From contig NZ_JBMOVV010000011.1 in NCBI RefSeq assembly GCF_049472135.1, positions 34,877-98,876 on the forward strand: a DNA stretch of 64,000 nucleotides, given 5' to 3'. Both the position numbers and the translations under genes were made by a program. Below, in pieces: positions 27,136 through 35,672 of the stretch (position 1 is its first letter; every line of letters starts with the position of its first letter). The DNA is from Arcobacter_B sp049472135. GTDB taxonomy: Bacteria; Campylobacterota; Campylobacteria; Campylobacterales; Arcobacteraceae. The notes beneath the pieces are model-generated. The model searched no databases and had not been told where the DNA came from. It saw nothing but the letters and a program-made list of their open reading frames with translations.

Positions 27136-27944
27136 TTTCCAAATACTTTTTGTAAAATAGATGTAGTTTGTGCAATTGGACTTGTTCTAATTTCTGCTTC
27201 TTTTTGTGCAATCATTTTAAATAATCCATCAATTGCTTTATCTGTAACATATTCATCAAGGTTTTTATCACTACTTCCTGGAAGATATGAATCAACTCCA
27301 AAGTTTTTAGCAAGTCCCATTACTGAACTTTCATCCACCATTGATTTTACATTTGTTTTATAAAAGTTGTTTGCCATATCATAGTAAGTTGCAACTTGAT
27401 TCTCTTTCATTGTATCTTGGATTATTGGTTTAATCATTTCTCTTAATGAATTTGAAGTATTATCTTCAAAATATTTTGTAGCAGCATTGTTATCACCTGC
27501 TAAAATCTTTTTAGCATCTTCAATTGACATTTTCTCAATACTTTTGATAAAAATATCTGCTGTTTTAGGAGCTGCTTTTGTAGCTGCATTATTCATTGAT
27601 TTGATTAAATTATCAGCGATTTCATTTCCACCTGCTTTTCTAATTAGAGTTTCAACTTTTGCTAAATTATCAGGTAAAGGGATTTTTACATTGTTATTGT
27701 TTAAATAACCATTCTCTTTTCCTAAAGTTGATACTGCAAAGTTAACACCTGTTTTTAAAGCTTCTTTTAATCCAGTTGATACTGTAGAACTATCTAGTGA
27801 TGATTGTTCTTTTGAAGTTGTTTGTGTTGTCGTAGTTGGTTTTGTAACTGTATCAATTACATCTTTTGTAAGTGCATTTAAATCAAATGCAAAAGAAAGA
27901 CTTGAACTTAAAATTAAAGATGCAAGGATTGTTGTTTTTTTCAT
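27132..27944 (-). CDS. DUF4197-family secreted protein
   Basis: 270 residues with a cleavable signal peptide (MKKTTILASLILSSSLSFAFD, cleavage near residue 20). A Thr/Gln/Ser linker follows (KPTTTTQTTSKEQSS), then the conserved DUF4197 core: GLKEALKTGVNFAVSTLGKENGYLNNNNVKIPLP, then FIKSIEKMSIEDAKKILAGDNNAATKYFE and DGLFKMIAQKEAEIRTSP. Family members are periplasmic and of unknown function. It is single and convergent with the preceding gene; upstream AGGAATAAAAATG supports the start. Confidence 0.85.
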   Translation of the reverse strand: MKKTTILASLILSSSLSFAFDLNALTKDVIDTVTKPTTTTQTTSKEQSSLDSSTVSTGLKEALKTGVNFAVSTLGKENGYLNNNNVKIPLPDNLAKVETLIRKAGGNEIADNLIKSMNNAATKAAPKTADIFIKSIEKMSIEDAKKILAGDNNAATKYFEDNTSNSLREMIKPIIQDTMKENQVATYYDMANNFYKTNVKSMVDESSVMGLAKNFGVDSYLPGSSDKNLDEYVTDKAIDGLFKMIAQKEAEIRTSPIAQTTSILQKVFGN

Positions 27945-28022
27945 TTTTATTCCTAGTATAAATATTTATTTTTATTTTAATATTATATAATAGATTAATT
28001 GTGAAAAAGGATAATTAAAAAA

Positions 28023-28457
28023 ATGACTAGTGGAATTTCTGATTATTTTCATGCTTTTAAGAACAAACTTTTAGAGGCTGATGATATATATGGCAAATGT
28101 AGAAAAGATATTTTTGAGTTTGAAAAAATTTTAAATGAATCAGAATGTTTGAAAGAGTATGAAGATAATTTCTTAGTAATCTTAGGATATACATACCGAC
28201 TTGATGATGTTTCTCAAAGACTTTATTATACTTTTCAAGAAGCTGTTTATGCGATTGATTTAGATAAACTTATGAGAAATGAAGACTCTTTAAAACTCAA
28301 TAGCATCGTTTATACGCTTGTCTTAGCAAATATTTTAAGAGAATATGAATCTAATGAAGTAGATGAAGACTTAAAACAAAAAGCAATTTTAGCATATAAA
28401 AAGCTTGAAGAAAGAAAAGCAAAAGAGAATCAAAAATATCATATGTATCAAAATTGA
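28023..28457 (+). CDS. hypothetical helical protein
   Basis: 144 residues, soluble and predicted mostly helical (KDIFEFEKILNESECLKEYEDNF, DEDLKQKAILAYKKLEERKAKE). I recognise no family, motif or signal. AAAAGGATAATTAAAAAA precedes the ATG and a TATAAT-like box (27984-27990) lies upstream, so expression is plausible. The stop codon lies inside the loop and arm of a terminator hairpin. Confidence 0.65.
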   Translation: MTSGISDYFHAFKNKLLEADDIYGKCRKDIFEFEKILNESECLKEYEDNFLVILGYTYRLDDVSQRLYYTFQEAVYAIDLDKLMRNEDSLKLNSIVYTLVLANILREYESNEVDEDLKQKAILAYKKLEERKAKENQKYHMYQN

Positions 28458-28464
28458 TACATAT
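28441..28464. terminator. terminator between convergent genes
   Basis: 10-bp stem ATATGTATCA / TGATACATAT with loop AAAT, followed by TTTATTTT on the plus strand; it overlaps the last codons of the 28023 gene and precedes the end of the LOG gene. Confidence 0.75.
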
Positions 28465-28465
28465 T

Positions 28466-29092
28466 TTATTTTAAAAGAGTTTTTATCTCCTCTTCAATTA
28501 ATTTGATATCATCTGTAGCTTTGATAATATGAATATCTTCTTTACTTATCATATTATTTGCATAAAGTGATTTTTCAATAAATTTTAATAAATACTCCCA
28601 ATAATCATATCCTACAAGATATATTTTGAAACCTTTTGGCATTTTTTTAGTCTGTGTTAATGTTAAAACTTCAAACATTTCATCTAAAGTACCAAAACCT
28701 CCTGGGAAAACTATACAAGCTTTTGAGTATTTAACTAACATATATTTTCTTGAAAAAAAGTAGTTAAATGTAAGATTTTTAGTTGTATATTGATTTAATG
28801 ATTTCTCAAATGGAAGATAAATACTCAATCCAATTGAGTGGGCATTTTTTGCATCATATGCACCTTTATTGGCAGCTTGCATAATACCATCACCACCACC
28901 AGTAATAACATTTATACCATTTTTACTTAGATTAAAAGCTAGTTCATAAGCTAATTTAGCATATTTATCATCTTTATTTGTTCTAGCACTTCCAAAGATT
29001 GTTACATTATCTTTTAAATCTTTTAATAATTCTTTACCATTTGTAAAATCATCATTTATCTTTTTTTTATATACTGCATCAGGACTTAACAT
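28466..29092 (-). CDS. LOG-family protein (TIGR00730-like Rossmann fold)
   Basis: 208 residues carrying the LOG signatures: VTIFGSARTNKDDKYAKLA at the start of the Rossmann fold, GGGDGIMQAANKGA, and the catalytic PGGFGTLDEMFEVLTLTQ. Members of this group hydrolyse nucleoside 5'-monophosphates to base plus ribose 5-phosphate (cytokinin-activating activity in plants), although many bacterial copies remain untested. The gene is single, read towards the 28023 gene, and divergent from the histidine kinase at 29213. Confidence 0.9.
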   Translation of the reverse strand: MLSPDAVYKKKINDDFTNGKELLKDLKDNVTIFGSARTNKDDKYAKLAYELAFNLSKNGINVITGGGDGIMQAANKGAYDAKNAHSIGLSIYLPFEKSLNQYTTKNLTFNYFFSRKYMLVKYSKACIVFPGGFGTLDEMFEVLTLTQTKKMPKGFKIYLVGYDYWEYLLKFIEKSLYANNMISKEDIHIIKATDDIKLIEEEIKTLLK

Positions 29093-29154
29093 AATGTCCT
29101 CCTTTATAAAAAAATATTATTTATCTAAATTATATGCCAAATAATATTAAAAAA

Positions 29155-29171
29155 CTCACTACTTTCTCACT
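29155..29171 (+). promoter_or_regulatory. CTCACT direct repeat (11-bp period), copy 1
   Basis: CTCACT at 29155-29160 and 29166-29171, preceded by an A run, 42 bases upstream of the histidine kinase start. The same arrangement lies before the TRAP operon and the pxp unit. An 11-bp period places both half-sites on one DNA face, as for OmpR-type regulators. Confidence 0.55.
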
Positions 29172-29212
29172 TAGTTTTGGTACACTTTTATTTTTAAAGC
29201 GGAGATAAGATA

Positions 29213-30745
29213 TTGTTTAGTGAAAAAAATATACCAAAACTTATTATTTTAACACCTATTTTAACGGTAGTTTTTATTGCTTTTTTTACTATTTATTTTT
29301 TTATAGAAAATCAGAATAACTATTTTGAAGCACAGAGTATTGAAGTAGAGAAAGCATATATTGATAAACAAAAAAATATTCTAAAAAAAGAAGTTGATTA
29401 TATTATAAACTATTTAGAACACCATGTAAAAAGAAATACAAAATTAGGTGAAGAAGAGTTAAAAAAAGAGCTTTTAAAATATACTGAAACTATTAGATAT
29501 GGAAAACATGGTTATATTTGGATTCACGATACAAGCTACTATTTAAGAGCTCATCCTTTTAGGCAAAAAAGTATTGATACTTATGATATTGATTTAAAAG
29601 ATGCAATGGGAACTTATATTACAAAAGAGTTTATTGATAAAACTATAAAAAATCCAGATGGAGTTTTTATTGAGTATTATTGGCAAAAACCAGAAAATGT
29701 TCATTTCTCAAAGAAGCTTGGTTTTTTCAGATTATATGAAAAATATAATTGGGTTATTGGAGCAGGGCTTTATATTGATGATATTCAAAACTCAATTTAT
29801 GAAAATAAGAAGATTTTAGAAGATAAAATTAATAAGCATATTAGATTAGTTGTAACTATCTCTTTTTTAGTGATTTTAGTTATTGGAATGTTGTCTTTTA
29901 TTATGTCAAAAAAGATTACACAAGTATTTAAAGCTTACCAAGATAGTGTAAAGAAAAAAGAGTTATTACTTGAAGATTTAAATAGAAACTTGGAGCTTAA
30001 GGTTCAAAAAGCAATTACTGAAGTTAAGAAAAAAGATAGAGCAATGCTTCATCAATCAAGATTAGCTAGAATGGGAACTATGCTTAGTATGATTGCTCAT
30101 CAGTGGAGGCAACCACTAAGTGAAGTTTCTGGAATATTAATGGAGCTTGAAACTGCAAATAAGTTTAATAAAGTTGATTCAAATATGATTAAAGAAAGTG
30201 TAGATGAGTCAAATAAACAAATACAGTTTATGTCAAATACTATTGAAGATTTTAGGAATTTTTTTAAGCCAGATAAGAAAAAAGTAGATTTTTATATTGA
30301 CGATGCTTGTAGTGAAGCAGTAACATTGGTATATGCTTCTTTAAAAAGTTTTAATATCAAATTAAATAAGAATGTAAAGTATAACTGTTTTATTCATGGA
30401 TATGAAAGAGAATTTGCCCAAGTTATGTTAAATCTTATTTCAAATGCAAAAGATGTTTTAATTCAAAGAAATGTTAAAAATCCTAAAATTGATATTACAT
30501 TAGATAGAAAATTTAATAATGCAATAATAAAAGTAGAGGATAATGCAGGGGGTGTTGAAGATGAGTATATGGACTTAATTTTTGAACCTTATTTTACTAC
30601 AAAGAGTAGTTCAAAAGGTACTGGGCTTGGATTATATATGGCAAAAATGATTATAGAAAAAAATATGCAAGGAGAATTAATAGCTGAAAATAAAAAAGCT
30701 GGAGCTTGTTTTTTTATTATTTTACCAATTGATCAAAAAGTATAA
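29213..30745 (+). CDS. sensor histidine kinase with single Cache sensor
   Basis: 510 residues from a TTG start (GCGGAG upstream). TM1 at about 10-31, a periplasmic sCache_2-like domain (35-200; KHGYIWIHDTSYYLRAHPF and NWVIGAGLYIDDIQ are typical), TM2 at 213-231, a coiled coil, then H296 in MIAHQWRQPLSEV. The ATPase domain has NLISNAKDVL (N box), VEDNAGGV and GTGLGLYMAK. Such sensors in this group often detect small carboxylates. Together with the response regulator at 31813 it is the likely two-component control of the TRAP/oxoprolinase island; an HD-GYP gene lies between them. Confidence 0.9.
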   Translation: MFSEKNIPKLIILTPILTVVFIAFFTIYFFIENQNNYFEAQSIEVEKAYIDKQKNILKKEVDYIINYLEHHVKRNTKLGEEELKKELLKYTETIRYGKHGYIWIHDTSYYLRAHPFRQKSIDTYDIDLKDAMGTYITKEFIDKTIKNPDGVFIEYYWQKPENVHFSKKLGFFRLYEKYNWVIGAGLYIDDIQNSIYENKKILEDKINKHIRLVVTISFLVILVIGMLSFIMSKKITQVFKAYQDSVKKKELLLEDLNRNLELKVQKAITEVKKKDRAMLHQSRLARMGTMLSMIAHQWRQPLSEVSGILMELETANKFNKVDSNMIKESVDESNKQIQFMSNTIEDFRNFFKPDKKKVDFYIDDACSEAVTLVYASLKSFNIKLNKNVKYNCFIHGYEREFAQVMLNLISNAKDVLIQRNVKNPKIDITLDRKFNNAIIKVEDNAGGVEDEYMDLIFEPYFTTKSSSKGTGLGLYMAKMIIEKNMQGELIAENKKAGACFFIILPIDQKV

Positions 30746-30747
30746 AA

Positions 30748-30765
30748 TGATACTACTTTGATACT
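30748..30765 (+). promoter_or_regulatory. TGATACT direct repeat (11-bp period) upstream of the HD-GYP gene
   Basis: TGATACT at 30748-30754 and again at 30759-30765. The period equals that of the CTCACT repeats nearby and both half-sites end in ACT, so it may be a diverged version of the same operator. Confidence 0.3.
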
Positions 30766-30816
30766 ATTTTTTTGTATATTTAATAATCAAAAATTTACAA
30801 AAGAAGGTATTTTATT

Positions 30817-31767
30817 ATGAGTCAAAAAGAGTTTGTATTTTCAGCACCCATTGAAATCTTGGATATTAAACAAAGTTTTGATTATCCAATTTATGCAAAA
30901 TGTGAAAATAAAGGCTTTAAACTTTTAGTTGGAAGAAATGGACACTATAATAAACAAGAGTGCTCTTTTTATAAAGAAAAACAATTTAAAAGAGTATTTA
31001 TAAATGTAAAAGATAAAATAAAATATCAAACAGATATGCAAAAATATATTGCAAATATTGTTGATAACGATGATATCTCATCAAATATAAAAGCAGTTTT
31101 GATAAATGACTTAGCAAAAGATACAATGCAGGCTTTATTTGAAGCTGATGTTTCAAAACAAGCTTTAGAAAATGTTGATGCTCTTTTAACAAGTAGTATA
31201 GATTTTATTTTAAAAGATGAACTTGCAATGAAATCTATGATAAAAGTAATCTCATATGATTACTATACATCAACACACTGTATTGATGTATCAACTTATG
31301 CTTTAGCCTTTGGAACATATTTAAATTTAGGAAAAGAGGATTTGAAAATCCTTGGGAAAGCAGCGCTTTTACACGATTTAGGTAAAAGAAAGATTGATAA
31401 AAATATCATATGTAAAAAAGGAAGATTAACAGAAGAAGAGTTTGAAAAAGTTAAAGCTCATCCAACATTTTCTGTTAAGATTTTAAAAAAATATGGAGAA
31501 TCAAATCAAAGAGTATTGGATATTGTAGAACAACATCATGAAAAATGTGATGGAACAGGATATCCAAAAGGTTTAAAAAAACATGAAATTGACGACTTTG
31601 CAAAGATAATTGCAATTTGCGATATATTTCATGCTTTAACAACAAGGCGAAGTTACAAAGATAGTTTAGACAAACATGAAGCTTTCATGATTATGTATGA
31701 AAAAATGAGAGGCGAGATTTGTGAAGACTATCTTCGAAAATTTTTACAATTTTTGAAAGTAACTTAA
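30817..31767 (+). CDS. HD-GYP domain protein, probable c-di-GMP phosphodiesterase
   Basis: 316 residues. The N-terminal ~130 residues have no recognised sensor domain. The C-terminal HD-GYP domain shows H154, the HD pair H186/D187 in LLHDLGKRKID, H215 in KAHPTFSVKIL, HH240-241, and the GYP motif at 248-250 in DGTGYPKGL, with CDIFHALTTRRSYK. The metal ligands of an active c-di-GMP hydrolase are present. AAGAAGGTATTTT precedes the ATG. It is encoded between a histidine kinase and a response regulator, suggesting co-regulation with them. Confidence 0.9.
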   Translation: MSQKEFVFSAPIEILDIKQSFDYPIYAKCENKGFKLLVGRNGHYNKQECSFYKEKQFKRVFINVKDKIKYQTDMQKYIANIVDNDDISSNIKAVLINDLAKDTMQALFEADVSKQALENVDALLTSSIDFILKDELAMKSMIKVISYDYYTSTHCIDVSTYALAFGTYLNLGKEDLKILGKAALLHDLGKRKIDKNIICKKGRLTEEEFEKVKAHPTFSVKILKKYGESNQRVLDIVEQHHEKCDGTGYPKGLKKHEIDDFAKIIAICDIFHALTTRRSYKDSLDKHEAFMIMYEKMRGEICEDYLRKFLQFLKVT

Positions 31768-31771
31768 AATA

Positions 31772-31810
31772 AAAAGCCTTGTTTATAAAATATATTTAAA
31801 TAAGGTTTTT
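31772..31810 (+). promoter_or_regulatory. hairpin ahead of the response-regulator gene, terminator or attenuator
   Basis: A 14-bp stem with two G-U pairs (AAAAGCCTTGTTTA / TAAATAAGGTTTTT), 11-base loop. The 3' arm contains AAGG, the ribosome site for the ATG at 31813. It could terminate the HD-GYP transcript or limit translation of the regulator. Confidence 0.45.
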
Positions 31811-31812
31811 AA

Positions 31813-32493
31813 ATGGAAGACTTAATAAAACAGCTTCAAAACTATACGGTTTTATGTGTAGAAGATGAAGATGGAATTAGAAAAAGATTAGTTAATACTT
31901 TAAAATACTATTTTAAAGAGGTTTATGAAGCTAATAATGGTGAAGAAGGTTTTGATACATATTTAGAGTATAAACCTACTTTAGTTATTAGTGATATTGA
32001 AATGCCAAATGAAAATGGTATTTCAATGATTGAGAATATCAGAAAAAATGATTTAGATACAATTGTTGTTATGATAACTGCATATTCAAATGAAGAGTAT
32101 CTTTTAGAACTTATAAACCTTAATATAAATCAATATATTTTAAAACCTGTAAATGCAGATTCTTTGCTAGATGGAATTATAAAAGCTTTTGGAAATAGAT
32201 TAAATGAAGTAATAGAGTTTTCAAAAGATTTACATTTTGATACAACACAAATGGAGCTTTTTTATGAAAAAAAGCTTGTACCTTTGCGAAAACGAGATAA
32301 AGAGTTTTTATTACTTCTACACAAGAATAGGAACGGTGTTGTTACTTATGACTTACTTGAAGAGTATTTATGGAGAGATAAGTCAATGAGTATTTCTGCA
32401 CTAAAAACTTTCATCAAAGAGTTCCGTCAAAGAATACCTGTTGATATTATCACAAATGTGCCACAAATTGGTTACAAACTTTTAAACTCATAA
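31813..32493 (+). CDS. OmpR-type response regulator, likely regulator of the TRAP/pxp island
   Basis: 226 residues. Receiver domain with E17/D18, phospho-acceptor D61 in LVISDIEMPNENG, T89 and K111 in YILKPV. The C-terminal domain (LFYEKKLVPLRKRDKEFLLLL... ALKTFIKEFRQRIP... VPQIGYKLL) is a winged helix of OmpR type ending with the usual GxGY-like hairpin. It lies 64 bases upstream of dctP, on the same strand as the Cache kinase at 29213. CTCACT repeats in front of three nearby units are its most likely binding sites. This pairing is inferred from position. Confidence 0.88.
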   Translation: MEDLIKQLQNYTVLCVEDEDGIRKRLVNTLKYYFKEVYEANNGEEGFDTYLEYKPTLVISDIEMPNENGISMIENIRKNDLDTIVVMITAYSNEEYLLELINLNINQYILKPVNADSLLDGIIKAFGNRLNEVIEFSKDLHFDTTQMELFYEKKLVPLRKRDKEFLLLLHKNRNGVVTYDLLEEYLWRDKSMSISALKTFIKEFRQRIPVDIITNVPQIGYKLLNS

Positions 32494-32497
32494 AAAA

Positions 32498-32514
32498 CTC
32501 ACTATAAACTCACT
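32498..32514 (+). promoter_or_regulatory. CTCACT direct repeat (11-bp period), copy 2, upstream of dctP
   Basis: CTCACT at 32498-32503 and 32509-32514, preceded by six A, 43 bases before the dctP start. Identical to copy 1 in both half-sites and spacing. Confidence 0.6.
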
Positions 32515-32557
32515 TGATTGTTTTATGATTTCCTTATGAAAAATAAGGAGAAATGAA

Positions 32558-33514
32558 ATGATCAAAAAAAGTTTATTACTTGCATCTCTAGCTACTTTAG
32601 CTTTAGCTGGAAATGTTAAAATGGATTTAAATGCAAAATATGGAGCAAATAACTTCCATACAAAAGGTGCTGTACAGTTTGCTGATCTTGTAAAAGATTA
32701 CTCTAATGGAAGTGTAAATATCACAGTTCACCCAGGAAGTGCTTTAATTAAAGGTAACCCTTTAAAAGCTGTAAAAGACGCAACAGTTGCTATGACTGAT
32801 ATGTTTATTCCTTTTACATCAGGTGGAGGAAAAGTATTTGGAATCTCTGCTTTACCTTTTATTGCTAACTCTTATGAAGACGCTTATAAGTTATACCAAT
32901 TAGCAAAACCTGCTTATGAAAAAACTGCAAGAAAATGGAATCAAAAACTACTTTATTCTGTAACATGGCCAGCTTCTGGTTTCTACTCAAAAGGTAAAGT
33001 GTCTTCTATTAATGACTTTAAAGGTATTAAAACTAGAACATATGATAAAAACTCTGCTGCGTTTATTAATTTAGCAGGTGGAAATGCTGTTGCATTACCA
33101 TGGGGAGAGGTTTACTCAGCACTTAGAACTGGTATGGTTGACTCAGTTGTTACTTCATCTTCATCTGGAAAAGATGGTAAATTCTGGGAAGTTTTAGGAA
33201 ACTATACAAAAATCAATTATGCTTACCCACTTCAAGCAGTTACTATTAACTTAGATTACTGGAATGCCTTAGATAAAGCACAACAAAAAGCTGTTTTAAA
33301 AGCTGCTAAACAAATTGAAGAGTCACAATGGAAAGCAGTAAAACTTGAAGAAAAAGACGCATTAGAAACTTTAGATAAAAATGGAATGAAAATAGCAGAT
33401 GCAACTCCTGAATTAAAAACTGAGTTAGACAAGATTGCTAATAAGTTATTAGAAGAGTATTTAGAAGATGCAAATTCTGATATTAAAAAAATATTTAAAG
33501 AATATAGAAAGTAA
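32558..33514 (+). CDS. dctP: TRAP transporter solute-binding protein
   Basis: 318 residues with an N-terminal signal peptide (MIKKSLLLASLATLALAG). DctP features include VNITVHPGSALIKGNPLKAVKDATVAM near residues 50-75, FKGIKTRTYDKNSAAFINLAGGNAV with the arginine that normally binds the ligand carboxylate, and PWGEVYSALRTGMVDSVVTS. It captures a carboxylate in the periplasm and passes it to DctQM. AAGGAGAAATG is a strong ribosome site. Neighbouring 5-oxoprolinase genes suggest the substrate could be 5-oxoproline or a related acid; this is inference. Confidence 0.93.
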   Translation: MIKKSLLLASLATLALAGNVKMDLNAKYGANNFHTKGAVQFADLVKDYSNGSVNITVHPGSALIKGNPLKAVKDATVAMTDMFIPFTSGGGKVFGISALPFIANSYEDAYKLYQLAKPAYEKTARKWNQKLLYSVTWPASGFYSKGKVSSINDFKGIKTRTYDKNSAAFINLAGGNAVALPWGEVYSALRTGMVDSVVTSSSSGKDGKFWEVLGNYTKINYAYPLQAVTINLDYWNALDKAQQKAVLKAAKQIEESQWKAVKLEEKDALETLDKNGMKIADATPELKTELDKIANKLLEEYLEDANSDIKKIFKEYRK

Positions 33515-33519
33515 TAGTT

Positions 33520-34005
33520 ATGAATTTAATTTCAAACTTTATAGATAAGCTTACCAAAATGGGAGCTTATCTTGCAGGCTTTCTTTTAGTGTCATTGGTT
33601 TTATTAATTTTAACAGAGATATTTTTAAGATCTTTTTTTGATATTTCTACAATGATTGCAGATGAGTATAGTGGGTATATATATCTAGCTTCAATCTTTT
33701 TAAGTTTAGGTTATGCTTTTTCAAAAGATGCTCATATTAGAATCAACATAATTACTTCAAGATTATCAAAAAAGACAAATAAAAAGATTGATATTCTTGC
33801 AGCAATTATTACTTTAGGTGTTTTAGCATTTGCTTTATATAGAACAATTTTATTTACATATGACTCTTATGACTTAGAGATGTTATCAGAAAATGTATCT
33901 GAAACGCCATTATATTTAACACAACTTGCAATGCCAATAGGAATTACAGTTTTTATGTTAGCTGTTGTATTGTTTATTTTTAAAGGATTCTCAAATGATA
34001 GCTGA
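33520..34005 (+). CDS. dctQ: TRAP transporter small permease
   Basis: 161 residues with four membrane helices (about 13-35, 48-66, 86-106, 130-152). The motif EYSGYIYLASIFLSLGYAFSKDAHIRINI is typical of DctQ. It forms the inner-membrane transporter with DctM, driven by sodium. It follows dctP by five bases, and its stop overlaps the dctM start by 11 bases. Confidence 0.92.
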   Translation: MNLISNFIDKLTKMGAYLAGFLLVSLVLLILTEIFLRSFFDISTMIADEYSGYIYLASIFLSLGYAFSKDAHIRINIITSRLSKKTNKKIDILAAIITLGVLAFALYRTILFTYDSYDLEMLSENVSETPLYLTQLAMPIGITVFMLAVVLFIFKGFSNDS

Positions 34006-35329
34006 TCCACTAATTTTAGCAGTAGTTTTAATTACTGTAATGTTTATATTTTTACTGTCTTCTTTATGGATTGGAGTATCTTTAATACTTACAGGTATTA
34101 TAGGAATGCTTATTTATGACCATAATTTGCCACCAGTAATTAGTATTTATGATAAAGTAGGGGATTTACTTGCTTCATCTTTATATGATGCAATGAACTC
34201 ATGGTCACTAGCTGCCTTACCAATGTTTATTTTAATGGGTGAGATTTTATATAAGTCTTCTATTTCAGCAAAACTGTTAAATGGACTTAGACCTTGGCTT
34301 TCTCATATTCCTGGAGGGCTTTTACATGTAAATGTAGCAGCATGTTCACTTTTTGCTGCGGTTTCAGGTTCAAGTACAGCAACAACTGCAACTGTTGGAA
34401 AAATTACACTTGATGAACTTCAAAAAAGAGGTTACTCAAAACAATTAGCAATGGGTTCATTAGCTGGTTCGGGAACTTTAGGATATTTAATTCCTCCATC
34501 ATTAATCATGATTATTTATGGGGTGATGTCTGATGTATCAATTGGTAAACTATTTTTAGCAGGATTACTTCCTGGTCTTTTAATGGCATCTTTATACTCA
34601 TTTTATATTATGTATAAAGCAAAAGTTGACCCAAGTGTTTTACCTGCAAACGAAGAGAAGTATACTTGGAGTGATAAATTACATTCATTAAAAGATTTAG
34701 CTCCAATATTTTTACTAATTTCATTAGTTCTTGGTTCTATTTATGGGGGATATGCAACTCCAACTGAAGCTGCTGCTTTAGGAGTTTTAGGAAGTTTAAT
34801 TTTAGCTACTTATTTTAAAGCTGTATCTTTAGAGATTTTAAAGAATGCTTTATTAAATAGTGTTAGAACATCTGTAATGATTGGATTTATTATTGCTGGT
34901 GCTGTTTTCTTATCTCAAGTAATTGGATTCTTAGGAATAGCAAGAGCTATGAGTGAGTTTATTACAGACCTTGGATTATCTCCAATGATGTTGATTTTAT
35001 TAATTGGTGTAATGTATATTATTTTAGGAATGATTTTAGAAGCTATTTCTATTGTAGTTATGACTCTACCTATTGTATTACCAATTGTAGTAATGGCTGG
35101 ATTTGATCCATTATGGTTTGGTGTATTCTTAGTATTTATGGTTGAAATGGCTCAAATTACTCCACCTGTTGGATTCTCATTGTTTGTAATCCAAAGTATT
35201 AGTAATGAAAAAATTCAAACAATTTTAAAAGCGACTTTACCATTCTTTATTTTAATGATTGTAACAGTTGTAATAATTACTATTTTCCCTGAAATAGTAT
35301 TTTTCCTACCTGATCAAATGATTAAGTAG
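33995..35329 (+). CDS. dctM: TRAP transporter large permease
   Basis: 444 residues with about 12 membrane helices. DctM signatures: SLWIGVSLILTGIIGML, the AAVSGSSTATTATVGKI loop, GYLIPPSLIMIIYGVMSD, YATPTEAAALGVLG and EMAQITPPVGFSLFVIQ. I start at the ATG 33995 because AAAGGA lies eight bases upstream; an in-frame upstream ATG at 33965 would add ten residues inside dctQ. A strong terminator follows, so dctPQM is a complete three-gene operon. Confidence 0.93.
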   Translation: MIADPLILAVVLITVMFIFLLSSLWIGVSLILTGIIGMLIYDHNLPPVISIYDKVGDLLASSLYDAMNSWSLAALPMFILMGEILYKSSISAKLLNGLRPWLSHIPGGLLHVNVAACSLFAAVSGSSTATTATVGKITLDELQKRGYSKQLAMGSLAGSGTLGYLIPPSLIMIIYGVMSDVSIGKLFLAGLLPGLLMASLYSFYIMYKAKVDPSVLPANEEKYTWSDKLHSLKDLAPIFLLISLVLGSIYGGYATPTEAAALGVLGSLILATYFKAVSLEILKNALLNSVRTSVMIGFIIAGAVFLSQVIGFLGIARAMSEFITDLGLSPMMLILLIGVMYIILGMILEAISIVVMTLPIVLPIVVMAGFDPLWFGVFLVFMVEMAQITPPVGFSLFVIQSISNEKIQTILKATLPFFILMIVTVVIITIFPEIVFFLPDQMIK

Positions 35330-35334
35330 TAACT

Positions 35335-35364
35335 AAAAGAAGTAGTTTTGCTACTTCTTTTTTT
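35335..35364 (+). terminator. dctPQM terminator
   Basis: 11-bp stem AAAAGAAGTAG / CTACTTCTTTT with loop TTTTG and a T run, beginning six bases after the dctM stop. Confidence 0.9.
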
Positions 35365-35376
35365 ATTTATATAAAA

Positions 35377-35393
35377 CTCACTTTTTACCTACT
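35377..35393 (+). promoter_or_regulatory. CTCACT direct repeat, copy 3, upstream of the pxp unit
   Basis: CTCACT at 35377-35382, preceded by four A; 11 bases later the second half-site reads CCTACT (two differences). It lies between the dctM terminator and the small membrane protein gene, 39 bases from its ATG. Confidence 0.45.
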
Positions 35394-35431
35394 TTTAGTT
35401 GTTAAGATTTAAAAAACTTTAGGTGGAAAAT

Positions 35432-35632
35432 ATGCTTGAATTATTTTATGTTTTTTTATGTGTGATGATTTATCTTAGTTCTTTTTTATATAGAAGAATA
35501 TCGATATTAGCAAGTTTAGTAGTTTTATATGTAGCTTATGTTTTAGAGGTTAGTTTACCTTTTGCTCTTGGTGTTTTGGCCTTGTTAACCTTAATTAGGC
35601 TTAAAAAAACTGGGGTAAGAGAAGAACTTTAA
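35432..35632 (+). CDS. small membrane protein, two or three hydrophobic helices
   Basis: 66 residues, almost entirely hydrophobic (MLELFYVFLCVMIYLSSFLYRR, then ILASLVVLYVAYVLEV and LPFALGVLALLTLIRL) with a short basic end. I start at the ATG 35432, preceded by AGGTGG; a GTG at 35423 would place the ribosome site inside the gene. It is the first gene after the dctM terminator and an operator-like repeat, 40 bases before pxpA. It may be an accessory membrane subunit of the transport/oxoprolinase module; I recognise no family. Confidence 0.6.
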   Translation: MLELFYVFLCVMIYLSSFLYRRISILASLVVLYVAYVLEVSLPFALGVLALLTLIRLKKTGVREEL

Positions 35633-35672
35633 AAAATTATATGTTTAATGTATGGTAGAATAAGGAATATCA

